From positions 1 to 48,832 of the IMG/VR virus record IMGVR_UViG_3300029319_000089: a DNA stretch of 48,832 nucleotides; one strand, given 5' to 3'. Below, one piece after another: positions 37,406-45,881 of the stretch. The notes under the pieces were generated by a model. It saw only the letters and a program-made list of their open reading frames with translations. It was not told the origin of the DNA and ran no database searches. Each line of letters starts with the position of its first letter. Position 1 is the stretch's first letter. Made by a program: the position numbers and the translations under genes. The DNA is from a virus.

Positions 37406-37939
37406 ATGCAAGTTGATGGAAGAAAAGCAAGAAAATTGACACCAAATCAGTTAAGATTTGTTCATGAATTTTGTTATAATACTTTAACTGGTAAACAGTC
37501 TGCATCTGAGTCTGCAAGAAGAGCTGGTTATTCTGAAAAGGTAGCAAGAAAAGCGGCGTATGAATTACAGAACCCAAACAAATATCCATTAGTTGCTGAA
37601 GCAATTTATGATTTAAAAAAAGAACTTACACAAAAGTATTCTGTTAATATGGATAAGCACTTAGCAAGATTAGATGAACTTGGTAAAAGAGCTGAGGAAG
37701 AGAAACATTATTCTGCAGCGATTAATGCTGAAGGTTTAAGAGGTAAGGCTTCAGGATTGTATGATCCTACAATACGAATGGAGAGCGCAATAGAAAACTT
37801 GTCTAGAGATCAACTTGTAGAGAAGCTTAACGAACTACAGAAAAAAGGTGTAGGTATAAAAGGTGAAGAGAATGTCATTGATGTAACTGCTGATGAGGTT
37901 CAGACTGATGATAGCAAATTAATTAAGCATCAAGACTGA
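37406..37939 (+). CDS. terS: terminase small subunit
   Basis: This 177-residue protein begins with the DNA-binding region RKARKLTPNQLRFVHEFCYN, then GKQSASESARRAGYSEKVAR, the helix-turn-helix pattern of the terminase_2-type small subunit. A helical oligomerisation region follows, and then a polar acidic tail. It recognises the packaging site and loads the large subunit on DNA. The gene directly follows the repeat-bearing region, where its binding site may lie. The large-subunit gene is about 940 bases downstream, with a nuclease gene between. Confidence 0.9.
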   Translation: MQVDGRKARKLTPNQLRFVHEFCYNTLTGKQSASESARRAGYSEKVARKAAYELQNPNKYPLVAEAIYDLKKELTQKYSVNMDKHLARLDELGKRAEEEKHYSAAINAEGLRGKASGLYDPTIRMESAIENLSRDQLVEKLNELQKKGVGIKGEENVIDVTADEVQTDDSKLIKHQD

Positions 37940-38151
37940 GATTTAATGTCAAACATATTAGTTTCAATACACCAACCATCTATCCAAAATGCTTCAATGC
38001 CTTTTTCAAAAGCTATAGTCTCAAGCATTTTTATTCGTTGTATTTTGTTTATCTCACATGTGACTTTATCAAACCAAACCTCTTGATTTGTTTTTACAGT
38101 TGGCCATCCTTGAACACTTATCATGGTAATTAAGATCCAAATCTTTATCAT
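37930..38151 (-). CDS. small secreted-type hypothetical protein, 73 aa
   Basis: The N-terminus IKIWILITMISVQGWP looks like a signal peptide, followed by a polar domain with two Cys (VTCEINKI; DGWCIETN) that could form a disulphide in the periplasm. It is on the opposite strand to its neighbours and overlaps the end of the terminase small-subunit gene by ten bases. The binding site is weak (GGGATACAAAA), so confidence is moderate. Confidence 0.5.
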   Translation of the reverse strand: MIKIWILITMISVQGWPTVKTNQEVWFDKVTCEINKIQRIKMLETIAFEKGIEAFWIDGWCIETNMFDIKSQS

Positions 38152-38198
38152 TTTTGTATCCCAATATTTTTTACATTTAACATCTAATATTTTGTAGC

Positions 38199-38615
38199 AT
38201 GAAAGAGAGTAACTTTGTTAAATTAATTAGGAAACATCTAACAATTTATAATTGGTTCAGGATAGAGACAACAACTGTATTAGGTTTCCCAGACATGATT
38301 GGTATTGCTCCACAAATGGATACGATATTTGTTGAAACAAAAGTTGCCAGAAGCCACCGCGTATCATTCAGTCCTCATCAATTTGCTATGAGTAAAAGAT
38401 TATCAGAGCTAAGTGATAAGTCTGCATACGTTCTTGTGTATGATGAACTTGCGAAGCCCTCTCTTGGGGCGAGAGAAATCCTATATGGGGCGTGGGACGT
38501 GGGAAAACTGCGAAAAACCACGCAAAACGTACCAATATTGGCGGTTGGTTGGCCAGCGATCCATGATTATTGGCGCAAAAGACATGAAAAAAGCGTAGAA
38601 AACCGCGAATTATAA
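38199..38615 (+). CDS. PD-(D/E)xK/VRR-NUC-like nuclease
   Basis: In this 138-residue protein RIETTTVLGFPDMIGIAP carries D32 and TIFVETKVA carries E46-T-K48. This is followed by RVSFSPHQFAMSKRL, the usual Gln-containing helix. The pattern is the VRR-NUC or phage endonuclease branch of the PD-(D/E)xK fold. It lies between the two terminase genes, which suggests a role in DNA branch removal or end processing during packaging, or that it is a freestanding homing-type gene. The C-terminal part (REILYGAWDVGKL) looks specific to this phage group. Confidence 0.82.
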   Translation: MKESNFVKLIRKHLTIYNWFRIETTTVLGFPDMIGIAPQMDTIFVETKVARSHRVSFSPHQFAMSKRLSELSDKSAYVLVYDELAKPSLGAREILYGAWDVGKLRKTTQNVPILAVGWPAIHDYWRKRHEKSVENREL

Positions 38616-38671
38616 CTTACGATAATTTTTATTATTGTAAGTTATATGATACATGGGCAGAAAACCGCGAA
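38597..38671 (+). repeat. 13-bp direct repeat flanking a hairpin
   Basis: AGAAAACCGCGAA occurs exactly at 38597-38609 and 38659-38671, on either side of the hairpin at 38611-38646. The first copy lies in the last codons of the nuclease gene. Confidence 0.6.
38611..38646 (+). other. long near-perfect hairpin after the nuclease gene
   Basis: TATAACTTACGATAAT (38611-38626) pairs with ATTATTGTAAGTTATA (38631-38646): 16 pairs, one of them G-T, around a TTTT loop. It includes the stop codon region of the nuclease gene. There is no U-run after it, so it is more likely an RNA-processing, stability or protein-binding site than a simple terminator. Confidence 0.65.
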
Positions 38672-38833
38672 AAAATATAAAAAAGCCTAGGGTACCTGTA
38701 AAAAATGAAAAAAATGGCGGGATTCTGCGGTTCCTGACCCCCCCTTAAAATGCCCACGATAACGTTCGCGTGTTGACCTAGCGCATGTTTTAAATTTTCA
38801 GCCAACAAATTTTCATATGAAAAGTTTTTTCTA

Positions 38834-38851
38834 GGGGGTACCCCCTTTTTT
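38834..38851 (+). terminator. intrinsic terminator just before the terminase large-subunit gene
   Basis: GGGGGTACCCCC (38834-38845) can fold as GGGG-GTAC-CCCC and is followed directly by six T. It stands 27 bases before the large-subunit ATG and is followed by CCTAGGAGTCCCA, the ribosome binding site. It would limit read-through from the small-subunit and nuclease genes. The rest of 38616-38877 shows no gene. Confidence 0.6.
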
Positions 38852-38877
38852 AGTATAAAAAGACCCTAGGAGTCCCA

Positions 38878-40332
38878 ATGGAAACCAATAATAATAAATA
38901 TTCAAAGTATTCGGATGAAGAATTGAGGTTAATGTTAGCAATTGCTATGCATGATGACCAAGAAAAAGCTCGAACAGATTTCTTACATTTTGTTAAAATG
39001 GTCTGGCCTGACTTTATTGATGGATATCATCACAGGATCATGGCTAAAAAGTTTGAGGAGATTGCTCAAGGTAAGCTTAAACGATTAATTATCAATATGC
39101 CGCCTAGACACACTAAATCAGAATTTGCTTCTTACTTATTTCCTGCATGGCTAATGGGTAACAGACCAAAAACAAAAATAATTCAAGCAACTCACACAGC
39201 AGAACTGTCATATAGATTTGGTAGGAAGATGAGAAACTTAATGAATGACATCGAGTACAGGAAAATTTTTAAAAATGTCAGTCTTAAACAAGATTCAAAA
39301 GCTTCAGGAAGATGGGAAACAAATCATGAAGGGGAATATTTTGGTGCTGGTACTGGCGGTGCTATTACTGGTCGTGGTGCCGATCTTCTCATTATTGATG
39401 ATCCTCATTCGGAACAAAACATTAATGATACCGCTTTTGATAATGCCTATAATTGGTATTTATCTGGGCCACGCCAACGTCTGCAACCAGGCGGAGCTAT
39501 TGTCATTGTTATGACCAGATGGTCAGAGCGAGATCTTACAGGAAGATTAATAAAACTAGCTGGAGAAAATAATGCGGACAAGTGGGAGGTGATAGAATTT
39601 CCAGCAATCCTACCAAGTGGTAAACCTATTTGGCCTGAATATTGGAAACTAGAAGAATTAGAGAAAATTAAAGCCAATCTTCCCGTAATGTCTTGGGAGG
39701 CACAATATCAACAACAACCTACCTCTGAGATTGGTGCCATAATTAAACGTGAGTGGTGGAAAATATGGAAAAAAGAAAATGTTCCCCCATTAATGCATGT
39801 AATACAAAGTTATGATACCGCCTTTAGTAAAAAAGAGACAGCTGACTTTTCTGCTATTAGTACGTGGGGAATATTTAGATCAGAGTTTAACAAAGATAAT
39901 ATCATTCTTCTTGATTGTATAAAAGATCGTTGGGAATTTCCTGAACTTAAAAAAATTGCTTTAGAACAATACAAATATTGGGAACCTGAAACAATTATCA
40001 TAGAAGCAAAAGCAAGTGGTCAACCTCTTATTCAGGAACTACGACAAGTAGGAATTCCTGTCGTAAGTTTTAGCCCATCAAAAGGTAATGATAAAATTAC
40101 TAGAGCAAACTCGGTTGCTCCTCTTTTTGAAAGTGGTGCAGTGTGGGCTCCTGAAAAACATTTTGCTGAAGAAATGATTGAAGAATGTGCGGCTTTTCCT
40201 TATGGTGAGCATGATGATTTAGTTGATACAATGACTCAAGCTTTAATGAGATATCGTCAGGGTAATTTTGTATCTCTAACGGATGATTATGAGGACGAGA
40301 GACGTGAACCAAAAAAATACGTATATTATTAA
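38878..40332 (+). CDS. terL: terminase large subunit
   Basis: This 484-residue protein has ATPase Walker A MPPRHTKS (74-81) and Walker B LLIIDDPH (170-177) with D174/D175, after GAITGRGAD. It continues with a coupling segment (VIVMTRWSERD). The nuclease domain has D313 in SYDTAFSKKETADFSA, E376 in IIIEAKASG and D446/D450 in GEHDDLVDTMTQA. All motor and nuclease residues expected for packaging are present. It cuts and translocates DNA into the prohead through the portal encoded downstream. Confidence 0.96.
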   Translation: METNNNKYSKYSDEELRLMLAIAMHDDQEKARTDFLHFVKMVWPDFIDGYHHRIMAKKFEEIAQGKLKRLIINMPPRHTKSEFASYLFPAWLMGNRPKTKIIQATHTAELSYRFGRKMRNLMNDIEYRKIFKNVSLKQDSKASGRWETNHEGEYFGAGTGGAITGRGADLLIIDDPHSEQNINDTAFDNAYNWYLSGPRQRLQPGGAIVIVMTRWSERDLTGRLIKLAGENNADKWEVIEFPAILPSGKPIWPEYWKLEELEKIKANLPVMSWEAQYQQQPTSEIGAIIKREWWKIWKKENVPPLMHVIQSYDTAFSKKETADFSAISTWGIFRSEFNKDNIILLDCIKDRWEFPELKKIALEQYKYWEPETIIIEAKASGQPLIQELRQVGIPVVSFSPSKGNDKITRANSVAPLFESGAVWAPEKHFAEEMIEECAAFPYGEHDDLVDTMTQALMRYRQGNFVSLTDDYEDERREPKKYVYY

Positions 40333-42675
40333 ATGGTAGTTCAGGCAATAACACTTGCGCAAATGGCGGCGAGACTTGGTGTTACAGTGCCAGCCGCAGT
40401 AGAGATTTTTAAGAACCAAGGAATAGATTTGTCTGGCTTTGGAGAAAGCGATATAATTCCTTTAGAAGATTTATTCCCACAACAAAAAACATTTAGAACT
40501 TACGATGAAAGTTTTTACAGACCTGAACCTGTTGTAGGTTCCACGGTCCTTGAAACAAAAAAAGATGACGATGATATTATTGACGTAAAAGAAGAGGAAT
40601 TGGAAAAAATGCCTCGCACTGAAATGACTAGAGGTGATGAAGATCCTGATCCTGATGATGGTAAAGGACCAGAACCACCAGTCAAAGACCCTTTTGAATC
40701 TATATTTGAGGATTTAGTACGACAAGAATTTAAAAAGCAATTAGATAAGCTCAAAGAAGATTTTAAAAAAGCAGATGAGTTTTTAGCAAAAGACAAAAAT
40801 TCTAAACAATACGTTGAAACACTTAATCCTGTAAAAATTTACGGAGATAAAGATGTACGTGAAATTGATTATTCAACTATTAAGGGAGATCCAATCAACT
40901 TCGAATTTGATGATCAAACAGTGCAAACTATTGGCGAACGAGCTGTTCAAGAGATGGATAATAAAACTAATGTCGATGTAAAAGCATTGACAGAAAAATT
41001 CGGTTTTAAAATGCCTTCAGCAGAATTTATTAATAAATCTTTAGAAGGTGACGATGCAGCTAGGTTTTGGTATGAAAGAGGAGCTCAATGGGTCGACGAT
41101 TTTTTAGAGGGTTACTCAGACGAGGATAAAAATAAATTTTTTGATATTTTATCAATTACCTCTGGAGGAGTAGATCCTAAACAAAATTTAAAAATAGCGA
41201 TAGGTGTTTTCTCTGACTATAAAAATAATAGACCTATCCGTATGGGTTTTCGTCAATATCAGTCTTTAGACAAATTTTTAAAGAGCCCTGATCAAGTAGT
41301 AAATACACCGAAATTTGGTAATTACGTTGACACGTTTAAATATTTTACAGGACTCTCGGACCGTGAACCAAACACCGTCAATGATTTACAGATGGCAAGA
41401 ATCTTTGGAATTAATCCAGACGTTCTTGCTTCAAATCCAGAATTATATGCACTAATCACAAATTCAATAAATCGTTTAACTTTTGAAATAAATAAAACGA
41501 GACCTGACGATAAGAAAATACAACCATTTAATCTTCAGGCTTTAATGTGGTCAGAGAGCAGAGGAGGGTCAACCAACTACCAAGATATGGGTAATGAGCT
41601 CGTTGCTGATTTACAGAAAAAAGGTTTTAAATTTAGAAATAATAAATTAGATCCAATCGAAATTTTAGACCCTAAATTTGTAGAAAAACTTCAGACGACT
41701 ATAGTTCCCTACAAAGAATCATTAAAAGCAACAATAGAAGTTGGTACTTTTTTAACACCGAACGGTAAAGAAATAGAAAAACTTGTAAATAATTTTCCAG
41801 AAGACACAGCTCTGATGAATCAGATTAGCAACGTTCATCGCTCAAGCTTAAATAAATTAATTACAAAACAAAAGAAGCAACCATCCGTGATGGAACAAGC
41901 AGTATCCTTGGTTCTTGGTGAAAAAGCAGAAATATCTAGAATGGAGATCGGAATTGGCACATATGAGGGCAAAGCAAATTTTAACGTTATTGTCCCTTTA
42001 ACGGTAAAGGTGAAAAATAAATTTGTTGAACTTACAGAACCACAACGATTACAGGTTTTATCTTTACTTGGTGAAAATTTAAATCAAGCTGCAATGGCTA
42101 CAAGCAACTTTACTCAGTCTGAAACACCATTAGAGAACAGAAAAAAAACGGCGCAATTATTCTATAGAGGTAATTACACCAAATCAGATATTCAAAAAAT
42201 ACAGCAAGAACTTGGTATAGACTTCAATGTGCAAAATACAGCTGGCGGATTTGTAGCGAGTTTCTTAACTTTTGATAATAAATCTCCTGATCCACAATTA
42301 TTGGAAGAATCTTTTTCAAAAGTATTAGGTGATGACGCTGATATGGTGTATATAGATGATGTTTATTGGTATGGTGACTTTATAAACAAAAACAATTATA
42401 GGAAGAACAACAATGCCATTAAGAAAAGTATCACTAAAAGAATTTCAGGAGATGACGGGGACTCCATCTTCAATCTCGGTTATCTCGACAGTTTCATCAA
42501 AATCGTCAAAGGAATCGACAAATCAACAGACGAAGGATACGGAAAAATCCTCCAAACTCAAAAAGCAATCAAACTCCTTCAAAGCTTAAAAGAACCCATT
42601 AAAAAAGCAACAGGCGGTTTAGTGGAGAAACCAAAATTTTATTTTGGTAGATTAATTGATATATATAATTTATAA
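40333..42675 (+). CDS. large virion-associated protein between terminase and portal, 780 aa
   Basis: The N-terminus has a short helix-turn-helix-like start (QAITLAQMAARLGVTVPAAV), followed by an acidic Pro/Asp/Glu-rich linker (residues 70-120). A long helical body follows, with segments such as ARFWYERGAQWVDDFLEGYS and FNLQALMWSESRGG. The C-terminus has KKATGGLVEKPKFYFG, related to the GG-I/L turns of the other virion proteins. Possibly an ejected or head-associated multi-domain protein; no enzyme motif is certain. Codons at 42454-42519 are unusually C-ending (14 of 22), where a second frame is also open. Confidence 0.75.
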   Translation: MVVQAITLAQMAARLGVTVPAAVEIFKNQGIDLSGFGESDIIPLEDLFPQQKTFRTYDESFYRPEPVVGSTVLETKKDDDDIIDVKEEELEKMPRTEMTRGDEDPDPDDGKGPEPPVKDPFESIFEDLVRQEFKKQLDKLKEDFKKADEFLAKDKNSKQYVETLNPVKIYGDKDVREIDYSTIKGDPINFEFDDQTVQTIGERAVQEMDNKTNVDVKALTEKFGFKMPSAEFINKSLEGDDAARFWYERGAQWVDDFLEGYSDEDKNKFFDILSITSGGVDPKQNLKIAIGVFSDYKNNRPIRMGFRQYQSLDKFLKSPDQVVNTPKFGNYVDTFKYFTGLSDREPNTVNDLQMARIFGINPDVLASNPELYALITNSINRLTFEINKTRPDDKKIQPFNLQALMWSESRGGSTNYQDMGNELVADLQKKGFKFRNNKLDPIEILDPKFVEKLQTTIVPYKESLKATIEVGTFLTPNGKEIEKLVNNFPEDTALMNQISNVHRSSLNKLITKQKKQPSVMEQAVSLVLGEKAEISRMEIGIGTYEGKANFNVIVPLTVKVKNKFVELTEPQRLQVLSLLGENLNQAAMATSNFTQSETPLENRKKTAQLFYRGNYTKSDIQKIQQELGIDFNVQNTAGGFVASFLTFDNKSPDPQLLEESFSKVLGDDADMVYIDDVYWYGDFINKNNYRKNNNAIKKSITKRISGDDGDSIFNLGYLDSFIKIVKGIDKSTDEGYGKILQTQKAIKLLQSLKEPIKKATGGLVEKPKFYFGRLIDIYNL
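42413..42589 (+). CDS. candidate nested gene in the +1 frame, 58 aa
   Basis: ATG at 42413 has AGGAAG six bases upstream and the frame stays open to TAA at 42587-42589. It reads PLRKVSLKEFQEMTGTPSS, then ISVISTVSSKSSKESTNQQ and a Lys/Ser-rich end. The enclosing 780-residue frame shifts to C-ending codons exactly here, which fits selection on a second reading frame. The Ser/Thr-rich product has no known family. It could also be a chance frame, so confidence is limited. Confidence 0.4.
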   Translation: MPLRKVSLKEFQEMTGTPSSISVISTVSSKSSKESTNQQTKDTEKSSKLKKQSNSFKA

Positions 42676-42681
42676 AAAATT

Positions 42682-45024
42682 ATGGTTGATAATATCGATA
42701 AAAAAATAGAAGCAGTTGTAGGCGACGCTATTGAAGAAGCGGTGGAAAATGAAGAACCAGTTGAAATTGAAATCGTATCCGAGGAAGTAGAAGTATCGGA
42801 TGAACCCCCGATTGAATTTGCGGCTAACTTAGCTGAAACAATTGATGAGAATGATTTACAAAATATTTCTTCCGACCTTATGGGAGAATATGAAAACGAC
42901 AAAGCATCTAGAGAAGAATGGGAGAAGACTTATTCACAAGGTCTAGATTTATTAGGATTTAAATACTCAGAGAGAAGTGAACCATTTCAAGGAGCAAGTA
43001 ATGTTACCCATCCTTTACTAGCAGAGGCTGTCACTCAATTCAGTTCAACTGCTTACAAAGAATTAATGCCTGCAAGCGGTCCTGTTCGCACATACGTTGT
43101 TGGGGAAGAGACGCAAGAAAAATATATGCAGTCGCAAAGAGTTAAAGATTTCATGAATTATCAAATCACTAACGTGATGCAAGAGTATACTCCTGAATTA
43201 GATCAAATGTTATTTTATCTACCTCTTTCAGGATCGACTTTTAAAAAAGTTTATTATGATGCTCAACTAGAGCGAGCTGTGTCTAAATTTATTCCAGCTG
43301 AAGATTTGATTGTGCCTTACACAGCAACTGATCTGGAGAGTTGTGAAAGAATTACACACAGAGTTTTGATGACTGAGAATGAGGTTAGGAAGAAACAAGT
43401 ATCAGGATTTTATAGAGACGTAGACTTACAACCTTACAATGATCAGTCAACTTATAGTGCTTACGACGTTAAAGAAAAAATAGATCGACTTGAGGGAATT
43501 GAACAAGTTGGTGAAGGCATGATGATGTCGCTTTTAGAATTTCACGTGAACTTAGATTTAATTGGTTATGAAGATAAAAACGGAGAAGAAAATTCAGGGA
43601 TAAAAATTCCGTATATTGTTACGATTGATGAAGGCACCAGAAAAGTTTTATCTATTAGAAGAAACTTCAAAGAGAATGATTCTAATTTTAAAAAACAAGA
43701 ATACTTTGTTCATTTTAAATTTTTACAAGGTTTAGGGTTTTATGGTTTTGGTTTAGTGCATTTAATTGGTGGATTATCTAGATCAGCAACACAAGCATTA
43801 AGACAGTTGCTTGATTCAGGAACATTGTCTAATTTACCAGCAGGGTTCAAGGCTCGTGGTCTACGGATCAGGGATGACGACTCTCCTTTACAACCTGGTG
43901 AATTTAGAGATGTCGATGCACCTGGCGGAGCAATCCGTGATGGATTGATGCCATTACCATACAAAGAACCATCACAAACATTATTTGCTCTTCTAGGGTT
44001 TGTGGTGCAAGCAGGTCAACGATTTGCTCAAATAGCTGATATGCAAGTTGGAGACGCTAATCAAGGTGCTCCTGTAGGGACAACCATTGCTTTATTGGAA
44101 CGTGGTTCACGTATCATGAGTAGTATTCACAAAAGAATTTATTACTCGATGAAAAAAGAATTTAGATTATTGGCTGACGTTATTAAGACATATTTACCTC
44201 CTGAATACCCTTACGCGGTTATTGGTGGAAATAGAATGATTAAGTCAGATGATTTCGATGATACAATTGACGTTATCCCCGTAGCAGATCCTAACATGTT
44301 TAGTATGGCGCAACGAATTCAATTAGCACAAACACAATTACAATTAGCAACAAGTGCTCCTCAACTACATAACATTAAAGAAGCGTATCGAAGAATGTAT
44401 GAAGCTTTAGGCGTATCGGATATTGATAAAATTATGAAACTAGATAAACCTGAGCCGATGAGCCCAACGATGGAACATCAACGTTTATTAGATTTAGACA
44501 AAATTGAGGCATATGAAGGGCAAAATCATGACGCTCACATGCAAGCTCATTTGTTATTTGGTTTATCTCCTATAGTTCAAGCTCAACCGCAATTAGCTGT
44601 TGATTTAAATAAACATCTCATGCAACACATATCTTTGAAGGCAAGAGAAACCGTTGATATGCAAGTTGCTCAAGCAGAGCAACAAATGGGACAAGAAGCT
44701 CAAAATGTTGATGAATTAAAAGTAAAACAGATAGCCGCTTTAGAAGCTCAGTTTTTAGCAGAGCTCCAACAAATGCAAGCACAAATGTCTGGTCAAGGTC
44801 AACCTGATCCTGTTATTGCATTAAAAGAAAAAGAATTACAAATGAGAGCGATGAAAGATCAAGCTGACGCTCAATATGATTTCTCTAAATTAAACTTGGA
44901 GCAACAAAAATTAGCACAAAAAGAAAAAACTGATCAAGCAAGAATTCAATCACAAGAAGATATTGCTCAATTAAGAGCAAATATTAATCTACAAAAATTA
45001 GATGCCTCTAAAAAAAGGAACTAG
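42682..45024 (+). CDS. portal protein (P22-like)
   Basis: This 780-residue protein has an acidic N-terminus. The portal core follows, with SERSEPFQGASNVTHPLLAE, then FYLPLSGSTFKKVYYD, VHFKFLQGLGFYGFGLVHLI and GTTIALLERGSRIMSSIHKR. The last about 120 residues form a Gln-rich coiled coil (LEAQFLAELQQMQAQ), as in long portal proteins whose barrel extends into the capsid. The dodecamer forms the DNA gate of the head and docks the terminase and neck. Order after terminase and before scaffold supports the call. Confidence 0.92.
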   Translation: MVDNIDKKIEAVVGDAIEEAVENEEPVEIEIVSEEVEVSDEPPIEFAANLAETIDENDLQNISSDLMGEYENDKASREEWEKTYSQGLDLLGFKYSERSEPFQGASNVTHPLLAEAVTQFSSTAYKELMPASGPVRTYVVGEETQEKYMQSQRVKDFMNYQITNVMQEYTPELDQMLFYLPLSGSTFKKVYYDAQLERAVSKFIPAEDLIVPYTATDLESCERITHRVLMTENEVRKKQVSGFYRDVDLQPYNDQSTYSAYDVKEKIDRLEGIEQVGEGMMMSLLEFHVNLDLIGYEDKNGEENSGIKIPYIVTIDEGTRKVLSIRRNFKENDSNFKKQEYFVHFKFLQGLGFYGFGLVHLIGGLSRSATQALRQLLDSGTLSNLPAGFKARGLRIRDDDSPLQPGEFRDVDAPGGAIRDGLMPLPYKEPSQTLFALLGFVVQAGQRFAQIADMQVGDANQGAPVGTTIALLERGSRIMSSIHKRIYYSMKKEFRLLADVIKTYLPPEYPYAVIGGNRMIKSDDFDDTIDVIPVADPNMFSMAQRIQLAQTQLQLATSAPQLHNIKEAYRRMYEALGVSDIDKIMKLDKPEPMSPTMEHQRLLDLDKIEAYEGQNHDAHMQAHLLFGLSPIVQAQPQLAVDLNKHLMQHISLKARETVDMQVAQAEQQMGQEAQNVDELKVKQIAALEAQFLAELQQMQAQMSGQGQPDPVIALKEKELQMRAMKDQADAQYDFSKLNLEQQKLAQKEKTDQARIQSQEDIAQLRANINLQKLDASKKRN

Positions 45025-45208
45025 TCAACGAACAATATCTGCTAATATTAGCGAGCTTAACAAGTCAAAAGCAACTAAAGGTAGACAAAAGGCTATTAAT
45101 ACTCTAGCTTCAAAGAAGGGTATTAGTAAAAAGAAAGCTAAACAAAGACTTTCTATAGCTATAGCTCTAAACAAAGCAGGTAAAAGTGACAAAAGAAGAA
45201 AAACTTAA
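45002..45208 (+). CDS. small basic conserved protein, 68 aa
   Basis: The protein begins PLKKGTSQRTISANISELNK and contains GRQKAINTLASKKGISKKKA, then LSIAIALNKAGKSDKRRK. Over a quarter of the residues are Lys/Arg. Similar short basic proteins follow the portal gene in pelagiphages as I recall, without known function. It overlaps the portal end by 23 bases and the next gene by 23. It may bind DNA or capsid RNA. Confidence 0.75.
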   Translation: MPLKKGTSQRTISANISELNKSKATKGRQKAINTLASKKGISKKKAKQRLSIAIALNKAGKSDKRRKT

Positions 45209-45398
45209 GGAATACATTGAAAAAACTAGAGATTTAGTCATTGACGAAAATTGCAGTCTTGACGAAAATTTAATTATGTTTGAGGCAATGTGTATAGTAG
45301 CAAAAGATCTTCTAACTGTTACCATGGAAGAATATCAGGCTTTACAATTAACGGAACAAACGTTAAAAGATTTAAATACAAACGTTACAATACATTGA
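45186..45398 (+). CDS. hypothetical acidic protein, 70 aa
   Basis: Read from GTG at 45186, the helical protein has TKEEKLKEYIEKTRDLVID, then LDENLIMFEAMCIVAKDLL. It overlaps the basic 68-residue gene and is followed at two bases by the next small gene. No function is known. Confidence 0.65.
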   Translation: MTKEEKLKEYIEKTRDLVIDENCSLDENLIMFEAMCIVAKDLLTVTMEEYQALQLTEQTLKDLNTNVTIH

Positions 45399-45399
45399 T

Positions 45400-45534
45400 A
45401 TGAAAAAGAAACTAAAACCAGTTCCAAAAAAAAATAAAGGCTTAGCTAAGTTGCCTAAATCTGTTAGAAATAAAATGGGTTTTTTAAAACGTGGTGGATC
45501 AGTTAATAATATTAAAAAAAGGGTAAAAGTATGA
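45400..45534 (+). CDS. tiny basic protein, 44 aa
   Basis: ATG at 45400 follows the previous stop by one base. The TGA (45532-45534) overlaps the ATG of the next gene as ATGA. It reads KKKLKPVPKKNKGLAKLP, then KSVRNKMGFLKRGGSVNN and a KKRVKV end. Coupling at both ends and the LKRGGSV turn, familiar from phage capsid-region peptides, support it. It is highly basic. Confidence 0.66.
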   Translation: MKKKLKPVPKKNKGLAKLPKSVRNKMGFLKRGGSVNNIKKRVKV

Positions 45535-45716
45535 AATTTAAAAACGCAAAAATGACGAAAGTACCTCAAAAAAATCCTTTTCCAAATGCTATTGCGGTAT
45601 CGGATGCGGCAGTTGTTTACTCTCCTTTTGTTGTAAAACAAAATAAAGGAAGTGGTCCTCAAGGACAAACGAGTAAAATGCAGATTAAAAAGGTAGCTTT
45701 CAAAGGCGTAAAATAG
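45531..45716 (+). CDS. small hypothetical protein, 61 aa
   Basis: The protein begins KFKNAKMTKVPQKNPFPNAI and continues AVSDAAVVYSPFVVKQNKG, with a basic end (IKKVAFKGVK). Mixed beta pattern and position between portal and lysis genes suggest a virion or assembly role. It is coupled to the 44-residue gene by ATGA. Confidence 0.65.
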   Translation: MKFKNAKMTKVPQKNPFPNAIAVSDAAVVYSPFVVKQNKGSGPQGQTSKMQIKKVAFKGVK

Positions 45717-45746
45717 TATACTTCGCTACTTAACAAAGGAGGTTTT

Positions 45747-45881
45747 ATGAACCTATTGAAAGATCTATGGGATCATTTGAAAGAATGGTCAGATTGGAAA
45801 ATGAAGGACTGGATTAAGGCGGCTATTGTAGCTATCATTGTTATCTGGGTACTTAGCTGGATGACAGGCGGAGCAGCATAG
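45747..45881 (+). CDS. small single-span membrane protein before the holin, 44 aa
   Basis: AAAGGAGGT four bases before the ATG is the best ribosome binding site in the window. The protein has a Trp-rich amphipathic start (NLLKDLWDHLKEWSDWKMKD) and a membrane helix (IKAAIVAIIVIWVLSWM). Its TAG overlaps the GTG of the holin gene. It may be a pinholin, antiholin or membrane-active lysis partner. Similar short genes sit here in related phages as I recall. Confidence 0.72.
   Translation: MNLLKDLWDHLKEWSDWKMKDWIKAAIVAIIVIWVLSWMTGGAA

Noticed and set aside
37380-37604. Minus-strand frame opposite the terminase small-subunit gene
   Set aside because: It is a shadow of a well-supported gene with no start signal; hydrophobic composition is the complement of helical codons.
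40515-40796. Minus-strand Ser-rich frame opposite the 780-aa gene
   Set aside because: Ser-richness is the complement of the Asp/Glu/Lys-rich linker on the plus strand; no start signal.
45372-45668. 98-codon minus-strand frame opposite three small genes
   Set aside because: The plus strand has consecutive coupled starts and stops here, and the minus frame has no binding site.
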